Notes under the pieces: model-generated
The model's database searches: none
What the model was told of the DNA's origin: nothing
What the model saw: only the letters and a program-made list of their open reading frames with translations
Translations under genes and position numbers: made by a program
In this document: positions 7,579 to 15,173 of the stretch, piece after piece
Layout: each line of letters starts with the position of its first letter
How positions within the stretch are numbered: the stretch's first letter is position 1
DNA from: REEB506 sp049317545
GTDB lineage: Bacteria > Pseudomonadota > Alphaproteobacteria > Caulobacterales > Aquidulcibacteraceae
Length of the DNA: 64,000 nucleotides
Direction: 5' to 3'
NCBI GenBank assembly: GCA_049317545.1
Contig: JBMOIB010000003.1
Location: forward strand, 1 to 64,000

Positions 7579-9081
7579 TCATTCGTCAGAGGCGAACCTG
7601 CGGCTCTGGGCGAGGTTGCTGAATCGGGTGTAGCGCTCGTCAAAGTGGAGGTCGACTCGTCCGATCGGGCCATGGCGCTGCTTGCCGATGATGACCTCGG
7701 CGACGTTGTTTACGGCCTCAAGGCGGTTCTGCCAATCGGCGTGCTTGTCGGTGCCCGGCGGCGGCTCGGTGCGCTTTAGGTAATAGCTTTCACGGTACAC
7801 GAACATGACCGCATCGGCGTCCTGCTCGATCGAGCCGGATTCGCGCAGGTCGGACAATTGCGGCCGCTTGTCTTCGCGCAATTCCACCTGCCGCGACAGC
7901 TGCGACAGCGCGATGATGGGCACTTTGAGGTCCTTGGCGAGCGCCTTCATGCCCTGGGTGATCTCGGAGACTTCCTGCACGCGGCCGTCGCTGCGGCGGT
8001 TGGACGACGTCACGAGCTGGAGATAGTCGACGACGATGAGGTCAAGGCCTTCGCGCCGCTGCAAACGGCGTGCGCGGGCCTGCAAAGCGGCGATCGAGAT
8101 AGCGCCGGTCTCGTCGATGAACAGCGGCAGCTTTTCCAGTTCGATCGAGGCGTCGCGCAGTTTGGCGAGTTCGGCCTTTTGCAGCGCGCCGCGACGGATG
8201 CGGTCGCTCTCGATGGCGGCGAAATCTGATAGGAGGCGGGTGGCGAGCTGTTCGGCGCTCATTTCCAGCGAGTAGAAGGCGACCACGCCGCCGGCGAGCT
8301 TTTCGTCCGGCCCCAGACTTTTCGGGTCGCGCTTGTCGCGGTGGCGGGCGAGCGCGACGTTGAAGGCGATGTTGGTGGCGAGCGCGGTTTTGCCCATCGA
8401 CGGGCGGCCGGCGAGGATGATCAGGTCGGACTTGTGCAGACCGCCGAGCTTGCGGTCGAGGTCCTCGAAGCCGGTGCGCAGGCCGGAAACGTCGTCGGCG
8501 CTTTTGTAGGCCGCCGTGACCATTTCGATCGACGTGGTGAGCGCGCGCGAGAACGGCGAAAAGCCCTTGGATTCCGCGCCTTCCTGGCCGAGCAGCTGCA
8601 GGCGCTGTTCGGCGACGTCGATCATTTCGGCGGCGTTCTCGTCCTCCTTGGGATTGAGGGCGATGGCGCTGATTTCCTGGCCGATGCGGATCAGCGCGCG
8701 GCGCAAGCCGAGATCGACGATCAATTGCGCGTATTCGACGGCGTGGGTCTGCAGGCGGGCGGCCTTGTCGAGCAAGGTCAGCAGATATTGGGCGCCGCCG
8801 ATCTCGGCCAGGGCGCCGTCCTTCTGGAATTGTTCGCGCAGCGTGACGCCGTCCGCCAGCCGCTGGCTTTTGATGAGCGAGGCGCACATTTCGTAGATGC
8901 GGCCGTGGACCGGATCGTAGAAGTGCTCGGGCCGCACGAGCTCGCCGACCTGGTTGAAGGTCTCGTTGTCGAACAGGATGGCGCCCAGGAGCGCCTGCTC
9001 GGCCTCGATCGAGTGCGGCGTTGCGGGCAGCGGCGGAAGCGCTTCGCCCACCTTCGCGAGATTGGTTCCTTCAGCGCCCAT
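7579..9081 (-). CDS. dnaB: Replicative DNA helicase DnaB
   Basis: 500-residue hexameric fork helicase. The N-terminal domain begins after a short tail at PHSIEAEQALLGAIL. The RecA-like C-terminal domain has Walker A GRPSMGKT at 225-232 and the Walker B region DLIVVDYLQL. Late motifs include SQLSRQVE and KQRHGP. No intein is present. It is first of the dnaB-alr-mlaE-mlaF run and lies downstream of, but separated by a terminator from, the rpsF-rpsR-rplI operon on the same strand. Confidence 0.98.
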   Translation of the reverse strand: MGAEGTNLAKVGEALPPLPATPHSIEAEQALLGAILFDNETFNQVGELVRPEHFYDPVHGRIYEMCASLIKSQRLADGVTLREQFQKDGALAEIGGAQYLLTLLDKAARLQTHAVEYAQLIVDLGLRRALIRIGQEISAIALNPKEDENAAEMIDVAEQRLQLLGQEGAESKGFSPFSRALTTSIEMVTAAYKSADDVSGLRTGFEDLDRKLGGLHKSDLIILAGRPSMGKTALATNIAFNVALARHRDKRDPKSLGPDEKLAGGVVAFYSLEMSAEQLATRLLSDFAAIESDRIRRGALQKAELAKLRDASIELEKLPLFIDETGAISIAALQARARRLQRREGLDLIVVDYLQLVTSSNRRSDGRVQEVSEITQGMKALAKDLKVPIIALSQLSRQVELREDKRPQLSDLRESGSIEQDADAVMFVYRESYYLKRTEPPPGTDKHADWQNRLEAVNNVAEVIIGKQRHGPIGRVDLHFDERYTRFSNLAQSRRFASDE

Positions 9082-9183
9082 GCGCCGGTGTTAAGGGCGA
9101 ATCGCTGCGGGCGCGAGCCTCGCGTAGGCGCTCTTCACAGTGGGCGCGGCGCCTGTGCATCGGCTGTGGAAAACCGGCGCGGG

Positions 9184-9219
9184 CAAAGCAAAACCCCGCG
9201 CAACTTGCGTTGCGCGGGG
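9184..9219 (-). terminator. Rho-independent terminator of the rpsF-rpsR-rplI operon
   Basis: A perfect 10-bp stem, CCCCGCGCAA at 9194-9203 pairing with TTGCGCGGGG at 9210-9219 around a 6-nt loop. Read on the minus strand it is followed by TTTTGCTTT. It lies 33 nt past the rplI stop and before dnaB. The plus strand has no T run, so it is one-directional. Confidence 0.85.
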
Positions 9220-9251
9220 GTGCTTGGATCCAACGATCGCGCGGCGATGGC

Positions 9252-9830
9252 CTAGTCGCGTTCTTGGAATTCGTTGGCGATCGAAGACGCGGCGAGTTCC
9301 TGCGCCTGGGCGTCGAGCGCGGCGCGGTCTTCAGCGAGCGCTGTGTCGAGCACGTTCTCGCCTTTGCCTTGGCGTTCGGCTTCATCGGCGGAGCGAGCGA
9401 CGTTGGCGGTCACCGTGGCGACGACTTCCGGGTGCAGGCGGACCTTCACCTTGTGCAGGCCGATCGTCTTGATCGGCGTATCGAGCACGACGCCGAGGCG
9501 GTCGACCACATGGCCGGCCGCGACCGCGGCTTCGGCGATGTCGCGCGCCGAGACCGAGCCGTACAGCTGGCCGCTTTCGCCAGCCGAACGGATCAGCACG
9601 AAGGCCTGACCGTCGAGCGTCTTGGCGGCTTCGGCCGCCTTCTCACGCGCCGCGGCGTTGCGGGCGATGATCTCGGCTTTCTGGACTTCGAAGGCCTTGA
9701 GGTTGGATTCGGTTGCGCGCAGCGCCTTCTTCTGCGGCAGCAGGAAGTTGCGGGCGAAGCCGTCGCGCACGACGACGACGTCGCCGATGGCGCCGAGTTT
9801 GTCCACGCGTTCGAGGAGGACGACTTTCAT
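9252..9830 (-). CDS. rplI: 50S ribosomal protein L9
   Basis: 192 residues. The N-terminal domain starts MKVVLLERVDKLG and contains GDVVVVRDGFARNFLLP, the L9 signature. A long helix and C-terminal domain follow. It is longer than the 149-residue E. coli protein because of a charged, Ala/Glu-rich C-terminal extension, which I believe is usual in alphaproteobacteria. It is the last gene of rpsF-rpsR-rplI, 12 nt after rpsR, with a terminator just downstream. Confidence 0.97.
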   Translation of the reverse strand: MKVVLLERVDKLGAIGDVVVVRDGFARNFLLPQKKALRATESNLKAFEVQKAEIIARNAAAREKAAEAAKTLDGQAFVLIRSAGESGQLYGSVSARDIAEAAVAAGHVVDRLGVVLDTPIKTIGLHKVKVRLHPEVVATVTANVARSADEAERQGKGENVLDTALAEDRAALDAQAQELAASSIANEFQERD

Positions 9831-9842
9831 TTCAGGATCCTC

Positions 9843-10124
9843 CTATTGGACGGCGTACGGCAGCAGCGCGAGCTCGCGGGCGAGCTTGATCGCGTTGGCC
9901 AGTTCGCGTTGCTTCTTGGCGGAGACCGCCGTGATGCGGGCGGGGACGATCTTGCCGCGCTCGGAAATGTAGCGCTGCAGGAGCTTGACGTCCTTGAAGT
10001 CGATCTTCGGGCTTTCGGCGCCGGAGAACGGGCACACCTTGCGGCGGCGACCGAATGGCCGGCGGGCCGGGATCGAGGAGATGTTCAGGCTGTCGCCGCG
10101 ACCGCCCTTTTTCTTGATGGTCAT
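9843..10124 (-). CDS. rpsR: 30S ribosomal protein S18
   Basis: 93 residues, small-subunit platform protein that binds as a heterodimer with S6. Conserved features are the CPFSG segment, IDFKDVKLLQRYISERGKI, and the RITAVSAKKQREL RNA-binding region. The N-terminus is basic. It lies 12 nt after rpsF and 12 nt before rplI on the same strand, the standard operon order. Confidence 0.97.
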   Translation of the reverse strand: MTIKKKGGRGDSLNISSIPARRPFGRRRKVCPFSGAESPKIDFKDVKLLQRYISERGKIVPARITAVSAKKQRELANAIKLARELALLPYAVQ

Positions 10125-10136
10125 GGTTGTCGTTCC

Positions 10137-10544
10137 TTAAACCTGATCGCCCATGCCCATATCGTCGCCGTCGCGGCCTTCGCGACGGGCGCGGCGGCGC
10201 TCCTCGCGGTCGCGGCGGGCGAGGATCGGAGAGGGCTCTTCGTCCCAGGCTTCGACCTTGATGGTCTTGAAGCGGATGATGTCTTCGTTGATGCCCTGGC
10301 GGCGCGCGAGTTCATCGAGCTGGGCCGGCGGCAACGCAATGTTCAGCAGGGCGTAATGGCCCTTGCGCTGCTTCTTGATGCGATAGGCCAGGGTGCGCAG
10401 GCCCCAGATCTCGGTCTTGCCGACCTGGCCGCCGAGCGACTGGATCATCCGGGTGAGGTCTTCGACGAGGGCGTCGACCTGCTGGGTGGAAATGTCTTGG
10501 CGTGCAATGAGCACGTGTTCGTAGGTGCGAAGCTCGTCCGCCAT
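10137..10544 (-). CDS. rpsF: 30S ribosomal protein S6
   Basis: 135 residues. Begins YEHVLIARQDIS and includes GGQVGKTEIWGLRTLAYRI, which match S6. The C-terminal tail is charged (RRDREERRRARREG), where E. coli S6 carries its glutamate additions; this one is Arg/Glu mixed. First gene of rpsF-rpsR-rplI. Upstream on the minus strand lie a candidate promoter and a stable leader hairpin that may be the S6:S18 autoregulatory site. Confidence 0.97.
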   Translation of the reverse strand: MADELRTYEHVLIARQDISTQQVDALVEDLTRMIQSLGGQVGKTEIWGLRTLAYRIKKQRKGHYALLNIALPPAQLDELARRQGINEDIIRFKTIKVEAWDEEPSPILARRDREERRRARREGRDGDDMGMGDQV

Positions 10545-10565
10545 TCAATCCGATCCTTCCGCGAA

Positions 10566-10643
10566 GGGCTGCGGCGCAGGGACGGGGGAAGGTCCGACCC
10601 GCGGTGGATCCCCGGACGCGACATGCGCCGAGGACCGCAGCCC
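10566..10643 (-). promoter_or_regulatory. Structured leader of rpsF, candidate S6:S18-binding RNA
   Basis: In the rpsF mRNA, GGGCTGCGG (10643-10635) pairs perfectly with CCGCAGCCC (10574-10566). GGCGCA/TGCGCC can extend the stem, and an inner GTCCG/CGGAC pair encloses a loop containing ACCG. The structure ends 21 nt before the rpsF start. A leader bound by the S6:S18 complex is known upstream of rpsF in many bacteria. Position and a CCG-containing loop fit, but I could not run a covariance model. Confidence 0.45.
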
Positions 10644-10656
10644 AAGAGAGCGCGGG

Positions 10657-10684
10657 AAAATACCGATCGCGGCCCGAAAGGCAA
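10657..10684 (-). promoter_or_regulatory. Candidate promoter of the rpsF operon
   Basis: On the minus strand TTGCCT (10684-10679) and TATTTT (10662-10657) are 16 bp apart, each matching 4 of 6 consensus bases. A start near 10650 would place the hairpin at 10566-10643 at the very 5' end of the transcript, which supports the pairing of the two predictions. The rest of the gap (10685-10860) shows no gene or clear signal; it is GC-rich sequence downstream of rsgA. Confidence 0.45.
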
Positions 10685-10860
10685 GGGCGGGATGGAGGAT
10701 TGGGGTGCGGGAGACCCCCTGCGAGACCCCGTACCGGCTCCGCTAGGCCTGTCGGCCAGGGGGCGACGTCGGGAAACGGGGCGAAAGCGGCTGGTTAAAG
10801 CGCGACCGCGGAGCGGCCGGGGCTCGCCGACTGCAGACGATCACTGTTTGCCCTGGCGCG

Positions 10861-11934
10861 CTAACCGCCTTCATTGTCGCGGCGATGCTGGGACTTGGCG
10901 CGCTGGATCTTGTGGATCTGCTTCCACCGCGTGCGGTTCGCGGCCTCGGCCGCCGGGTCTTCCCGACGCTCGACGAACGCCAGTTCGCGTTGCAGCTTCA
11001 GATATGACCGCCAACGTTCCACGCTCAAACTCTTATCCGCTAGCGCCGCGAGAATGGCGCATCCTGGCTCAGCCTCATGCGTGCAATCGGAGAACTTGCA
11101 TGCCGGAATGAGCGTGGTGATGTCCGCGAAGCTGTCATCCAGCGCCGCCTCATCTGCGACCAAGCCAAGCTCACGCATGCCCGGCGTGTCGATCAGCAGC
11201 GCTCCGCCAGGCAAACGAAACAACTCCCGGTGCGTCGTCGTGTGGCGTCCGCGATCATCGTTTTCGCGTACAGCGCCGGTCGACATCAGGTCTGCGCCCG
11301 CCAGCGCATTCAGCAAGGTCGACTTCCCCGCTCCAGAACTTCCGAGCAGCGCCGCCGTAACGCCCGGCTGCAGCCATCGATCGAGTACGCCAACGCCCTC
11401 GCCGGTCAGCGCCGACAGCGTCACTACCGGCGCGCCCGCCGCGATATCGACAACCGCCTGGCGCTCGGCCTCTGCATTTGGACTCAAATCCAACTTGGTC
11501 AGCACGACTACAGGCGCTGCGCCGCTATCACGCGCCGCCACCAAATAGCGCTCGAGGCGGCGCGGATTGAGATCGTTGTTCATGCCCGCAACCAAGAACG
11601 CGACATCGACATTGGCGGCGACGACCTGCACGCCAACGCCACCCGCCGCGCGCCGCGAAAACGCGCTCTTGCGCGCCATCAGCCCATGGATCAGCGCATC
11701 GCCGCCGGCCTTGACGCGGTCGATCGCCAGCCAATCGCCGACGACAGGATACTCGCCCTGCGCCGCCTCGGCGGCAAAGCGCCCGCTGAGGCGCCCAGCG
11801 CATTCGCCCGCCGATGTCACGAGCCGCCATAGCCCTCTGTGGTGTGCGACGACGCGTGCGGGCGACAAGCCGGCGATAGCGTGCGGCTCGAATGCGGCAT
11901 GCAGCGCGGCATTCCAGCCAAACTCCTCGATCAT
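10861..11934 (-). CDS. rsgA: Ribosome small subunit-dependent GTPase A
   Basis: 357 residues from the ATG (a TTG seven codons earlier is possible). RsgA is a circularly permuted GTPase that checks late 30S maturation. The permuted motif order is visible: TKLD (G4) at 146-149, then the P-loop GSSGAGKS at 198-205, then DTPG (G3) at 249-252. The C-terminal zinc site has Cys279, Cys284, His286 and Cys292. The N-terminal OB fold includes GEYPVVGDWL. It sits between rpsF and fabD, which are often direct neighbours in alphaproteobacteria, so it may be a later arrival. Confidence 0.94.
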   Translation of the reverse strand: MIEEFGWNAALHAAFEPHAIAGLSPARVVAHHRGLWRLVTSAGECAGRLSGRFAAEAAQGEYPVVGDWLAIDRVKAGGDALIHGLMARKSAFSRRAAGGVGVQVVAANVDVAFLVAGMNNDLNPRRLERYLVAARDSGAAPVVVLTKLDLSPNAEAERQAVVDIAAGAPVVTLSALTGEGVGVLDRWLQPGVTAALLGSSGAGKSTLLNALAGADLMSTGAVRENDDRGRHTTTHRELFRLPGGALLIDTPGMRELGLVADEAALDDSFADITTLIPACKFSDCTHEAEPGCAILAALADKSLSVERWRSYLKLQRELAFVERREDPAAEAANRTRWKQIHKIQRAKSQHRRDNEGG

Positions 11935-12212
11935 GCGCTCACCCGAAGAAAACAACGCAGAACTTAGGTCCGGCCGCTGCGATCACGCTAGCAGCCTTGA
12001 AAACTGGAGCTGCACAATCAACCGTCGCGCGTCATTTGAGCGCCATCGCCATTCGCCAGCGCGGCCGAGATGTCAGAGGTTCCAGTCTGATTGCTCTCGG
12101 CAGGGGTAAGCTAAGCCTCGCCTTTCCGCCACGACCGCGAACCGGCCGGAACGGGCCATATCCAGCCCGTTGGTTCGCTGACTGTGACCGGCTGTTCCGT
12201 TCGAAAGTGGCG
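11935..12212. other. Non-coding stretch between rsgA and the fabD-like repeat
   Basis: I find no convincing gene, RNA or terminator here. Short open frames exist on both strands but lack ribosome binding sites and recognisable protein sequence. It should contain the rsgA promoter (minus strand), which I could not place. The right end runs into the diverged copy of the fabD upstream region that starts at about 12213. Confidence 0.5.
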
Positions 12213-12400
12213 GTTCAAACCAGAACCTGGACGCGTTCGTGTTCATCCCAACCCACGCCCCATGACGCGCCGCCGTTGCGCCGCCGCGCACGGCGGGCAA
12301 AGGCGCGCCGATGGGCTTTGCGTTCGTCTTTCCCCGCCAAGGCAGTCAGGCCCTGGGCGGGGGCAAATCCCTTGCTGCGGCTTTGGCGCGGGCCGTCCTG
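12213..12400 (+). repeat. Diverged direct repeat of the fabD upstream region and 5' end, copy A
   Basis: Aligns without gaps to 12983-13140 at a constant offset of 770 bp for its first 158 bp. By hand count 26 of these 158 positions differ, about 84% identity, rising to about 89% over the last 104 bp. After 12370 the match continues about 20-30 bp with a 6-bp deletion and then fades. It includes the CG-rich hairpin sequence preceding fabD and the first codons of fabD. Confidence 0.8.
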
Positions 12401-12424
12401 TCGGGTCTCAGTTTTTCGGCTTAG
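12311..12424 (+). pseudogene. Truncated fabD 5' fragment
   Basis: An ATG-started reading frame whose first 25 or so codons are those of fabD, then diverge and stop at a TAG (37 codons). The conserved GQGSQ substrate-loop motif of FabD is altered to RQGSQ. No acyltransferase active site follows, so it cannot be functional. Its tail overlaps the 3' end of the oppositely oriented cupin gene by 17 bp. The intact gene begins 770 bp downstream at 13081. Confidence 0.8.
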
Positions 12425-12875
12425 GATGCGGGAGCGCGTCAACAGGCTGCTCAAACGCGATGAAGAGGGTGCAGGGGGCTTGGCTCAAGCATTTCGCCGT
12501 GTGCGGAAGGCCCGCCGGCCCATAAGCGTAATCGCCCGCTCGCAGAGTCGCAGGCGACTGACCCTGGTAATGAACCTGCAATTCGCCGGTAACGAGGATG
12601 ATCCGCTCCGCCGAAGTATGCGTGTGGTTCGCGAGTTCTAAGCCGCCAGGCACGCGAAGGAAAATGTCTGCGTTCGGTTGCGCTGGGTCGCCATGCAGCA
12701 CGGCAATCTGGCAGCCGGCCGGGAAGATCGGCGGGCAGCCGCCCCATTGCAAGGCGCTGTCGCCTGCTGACCGGGTGAAGGCGGCTTCCTTCGCAGGGAG
12801 CGCCGCGGCGCCGCCGCACCCGCCCAGGGCGGCTACGAACGCAATCATTGCCAATTGGGACGCGGTATTCTTCAT
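12408..12875 (-). CDS. Cupin-domain lipoprotein
   Basis: 155 residues from the ATG at 12875, with GGAGGC about 8 nt upstream; a start 7 codons earlier is less well placed. A signal peptide ends in a lipobox (LGGC, Cys20), so it should be membrane-anchored and periplasmic. A single small-barrel cupin follows, with likely metal ligands His84, His86, Glu90 and His125 (NHTHTSAE, GLPHT). The substrate is unknown. The gene is enclosed by the two fabD-region repeats and opposes fabD, which suggests a later insertion. No operon partner. Confidence 0.8.
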   Translation of the reverse strand: MKNTASQLAMIAFVAALGGCGGAAALPAKEAAFTRSAGDSALQWGGCPPIFPAGCQIAVLHGDPAQPNADIFLRVPGGLELANHTHTSAERIILVTGELQVHYQGQSPATLRAGDYAYGPAGLPHTAKCLSQAPCTLFIAFEQPVDALPHPKPKN

Positions 12876-12982
12876 GGCGGAGCCTCCGGACGACATGTTG
12901 GATGCCGGCGAAGCTGCCTGAAGAAAGCCGTGCGCTCTAGTTCAGCTTCTGAATCGGGGGCGGGCGATCGGGGCGCAACGTC

Positions 12983-13175
12983 GTTCAAGCCGGAGCCGGA
13001 GCTCGGCGGACTTCATTCCGAGCCACGCCCCATGACCCACCGCCGTTGCGCCGCCGCGCACGGCGGGCTAAGGCGCGCGGATGAGTTTTGCGTTCGTCTT
13101 TCCCGGCCAGGGCAGTCAGGCCGTGGGCATGGGCAAATCCCTGGCTGCGGCGTTCGCCTCTGCGCGGGCGGTGTT
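12983..13175 (+). repeat. fabD upstream region and 5' end, copy B (intact)
   Basis: Counterpart of the repeat at 12213-12400. It carries a hairpin-forming CCGCCGTTGCG / CGCACGGCGG element at about 13040-13068, then TAAGG before the fabD ATG. The region before it (12876-12982) lies between the divergent cupin and fabD starts and should hold their promoters, although I could not assign -35/-10 boxes with confidence. Confidence 0.75.
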
Positions 13176-14022
13176 CGAGGAGGTCGACGACGCCCTCGGC
13201 GAGCGGCTGTCGCGGCTGATGTGGGAGGGGCCGGAGGCCGACCTCACCCTCACCGCCAACGCCCAGCCGGCCCTGATGGCGGTGAGCCTCGCGGCGTCTC
13301 GCGCGCTCCAGGCCGAGTTCGGGATCGGTCCGGAGCGGGCCGCCTGCGCGGCCGGCCACTCCTTGGGCGAATATTCGGCGCTTGCGGCCGTCGGGGCCTT
13401 CTCCGTCGCCGATGCGGCCCGTCTCCTGCGCCGGCGCGGCGACGCGATGCAGCGCGCGGTCCCGGTGGGTGAAGGCGCGATGGCCTCGCTGATCGGCAAG
13501 GTCGACGTGGCGCTCGCCGAGGAGATCGCCGCGGAGGGCGCTCTGGCCGGCGTGTGCGTGGTCGCCAACGACAACAACGTCGGCAACGTCGTGATCTCGG
13601 GATCCAAGGCTGGCGTCGACGCCGCCATCCTCGCCGCCAAGGCCAAGGGCGCACGCGCCATTCCGCTCAACGTCTCCGCGCCGTTCCACAGCCCGCTGAT
13701 GGCGCCGGCTGGAGTCGAAATGGCCGAGGCGCTCGGGCAGGCGGCGATCGCGCCGCCGGCGATTCCAATCTACGCCAACGTCACCGCCGCGCCGACGCAG
13801 ATTCCCGCCGACATCCGCCGGCTGCTGGTCGAGCAGGTGACGGGCCGGGTGCGCTGGCGCGAATCGGTGATCGCCATGCATGCCGCCGGGATCGAGCGGT
13901 TCGTGGAAATCGGCGCCGGAAAGGTGCTGACCGGCATGATCAAACGCATCGCGCCGGAGGCCGAGGCGCTCGCGCTGAACGAGCCGGCCGACCTCGAAGT
14001 CTTCGCCAAAAGCCTCGTCTAA
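13081..14022 (+). CDS. fabD: Malonyl-CoA:ACP transacylase
   Basis: 313 residues. Transfers malonyl from CoA to acyl carrier protein, supplying chain-elongation units. The oxyanion/substrate motif PGQGSQ is at 8-13, the nucleophile Ser94 lies in GHSLG, and the catalytic His is in APFHSPLM near residue 203. Arg in the LLRRRGDAMQ segment binds the malonyl carboxylate in this family. First of fabD-fabG-acpP-fabF, all plus strand. Its promoter and first codons have a decayed copy 770 bp upstream. Confidence 0.98.
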   Translation: MSFAFVFPGQGSQAVGMGKSLAAAFASARAVFEEVDDALGERLSRLMWEGPEADLTLTANAQPALMAVSLAASRALQAEFGIGPERAACAAGHSLGEYSALAAVGAFSVADAARLLRRRGDAMQRAVPVGEGAMASLIGKVDVALAEEIAAEGALAGVCVVANDNNVGNVVISGSKAGVDAAILAAKAKGARAIPLNVSAPFHSPLMAPAGVEMAEALGQAAIAPPAIPIYANVTAAPTQIPADIRRLLVEQVTGRVRWRESVIAMHAAGIERFVEIGAGKVLTGMIKRIAPEAEALALNEPADLEVFAKSLV

Positions 14023-14032
14023 GGAGCCCAGC

Positions 14033-14770
14033 GTGTTCGACCTTTCCGGCAAGACCGCGCTCGTCACGGGCGCTTCCGGCGGCATTGGCGGCGCCATCGC
14101 CCGCGCTCTGGCTGCATCCGGCGCGCGCCTGGCGCTGTCCGGGACGCGGGTCGAGGCGCTCGAAAGCCTGAACGCCGAACTCGGCGGCGGGTGCGCCATC
14201 CTCCCCTGCGACCTCGCCGATTCGGCGGCGGTCGATGCGCTTGCGGGTCAGGCCGAGGCGGCGCTCGGCGGGCTCGACATCCTGGTCGCCAACGCCGGCG
14301 TGACGAAAGATCAGCTCCTTCTGCGGATGAAGGACGAGGACTGGGCGATCGTCCAAAAGGTCAATCTGGAGGCCTATTTCCGGCTCTCCCGCGCGGCCGT
14401 GAAGGGCATGATGCGCCGCCGGTCCGGCCGGATCGTCGCCATCACTTCGGTGGTCGGCGTCACCGGCAATCCGGGCCAGACGAATTACGCCGCCTCCAAG
14501 GCCGGCATGATCGGCTTCTCCAAATCGCTCGCCCAGGAGGTCGGGTCGCGGGGAATCACCGTCAATTGCGTGGCGCCGGGCTTCATCGCCTCGGCGATGA
14601 CCGACGGGCTCGCGGACGCGCAAAAGGAGGCGCTGCTCGGCAAAATCCCCGCCGGTCGGCTGGGATCGGGGGCAGACGTGGCCGCGGCGGTCGTATATCT
14701 GGCGTCGGAGGAGGCCGCCTACGTCACCGGCCAGACCCTCCATGTGAACGGCGGGATGGCGATGATCTGA
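14033..14770 (+). CDS. fabG: 3-oxoacyl-ACP reductase
   Basis: 245 residues. Reduces 3-oxoacyl-ACP with NADPH in fatty-acid elongation. The dinucleotide motif TGASGGIG is at 12-19 and NAG in the middle. The catalytic residues are Ser139, Tyr152 and Lys156 (NYAASK). The start is GTG, supported by AAGGAG 6 nt upstream and by alignment of the N-terminus with the family. It lies 10 nt after fabD. The C-terminal GQTLHVNGGMAM is typical for FabG. Confidence 0.97.
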   Translation: MFDLSGKTALVTGASGGIGGAIARALAASGARLALSGTRVEALESLNAELGGGCAILPCDLADSAAVDALAGQAEAALGGLDILVANAGVTKDQLLLRMKDEDWAIVQKVNLEAYFRLSRAAVKGMMRRRSGRIVAITSVVGVTGNPGQTNYAASKAGMIGFSKSLAQEVGSRGITVNCVAPGFIASAMTDGLADAQKEALLGKIPAGRLGSGADVAAAVVYLASEEAAYVTGQTLHVNGGMAMI

Positions 14771-14920
14771 CGGCTGATGCGCCGCTCGCGTAGGCGGCGG
14801 CGGTTCTGGCGCTCGTGAAAGTTATATGTTAGCGAGGGCTTGAAGCGAGGCCCCGGAGCTTAGGCCGGTTCCGACGAAAACTCTCTTTCTTCTCTAGGTT
14901 TTCTTGTGTGTGAGGCGTCT

Positions 14921-15157
14921 ATGTCCGACGTTTTTGAACGCGTTAAGTCGATCGTCATTAAGCATCTCGAAGCGGCTCCTGAAAAGGTCGTCGAGAAGGC
15001 CAGCTTCATCGACGATCTGGGCGCCGACAGTCTCGACAACGTCGAGCTGGTCATGGCGTTCGAAGAAGAATTCAGCATCGAGATCCCGGATGACGCCGCC
15101 GAGCACATCCAGACTGTCGGCGATGCTGTGAAGTTCATCCAAGGCAAGCTGGGCTAA
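14921..15157 (+). CDS. acpP: Acyl carrier protein
   Basis: 78 residues, acidic, small four-helix carrier. The phosphopantetheine attachment serine is Ser37 in GADSLDNVELVM. I chose the ATG at 14921, giving the canonical MSDVFERVK start; an upstream in-frame start would add five residues not seen in the family. A 150-nt gap after fabG probably contains an extra promoter, since ACP is made in excess. A TATATG/TATGTT-like -10 is visible near 14822, but no good -35 was found. Confidence 0.97.
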   Translation: MSDVFERVKSIVIKHLEAAPEKVVEKASFIDDLGADSLDNVELVMAFEEEFSIEIPDDAAEHIQTVGDAVKFIQGKLG

Positions 15158-15173
15158 GGCCCAGGACCCGCGC

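Noticed and set aside
9021..11111. 696-codon open frame on the plus strand over rplI-rpsR-rpsF
   Set aside because: Antisense to three ribosomal protein genes and their terminator; no domain seen.
14771..14920. Separate acpP promoter
   Set aside because: A plausible -10 near 14822 was seen but no acceptable -35 at 16-18 bp, so it is mentioned under acpP but not listed as a feature.
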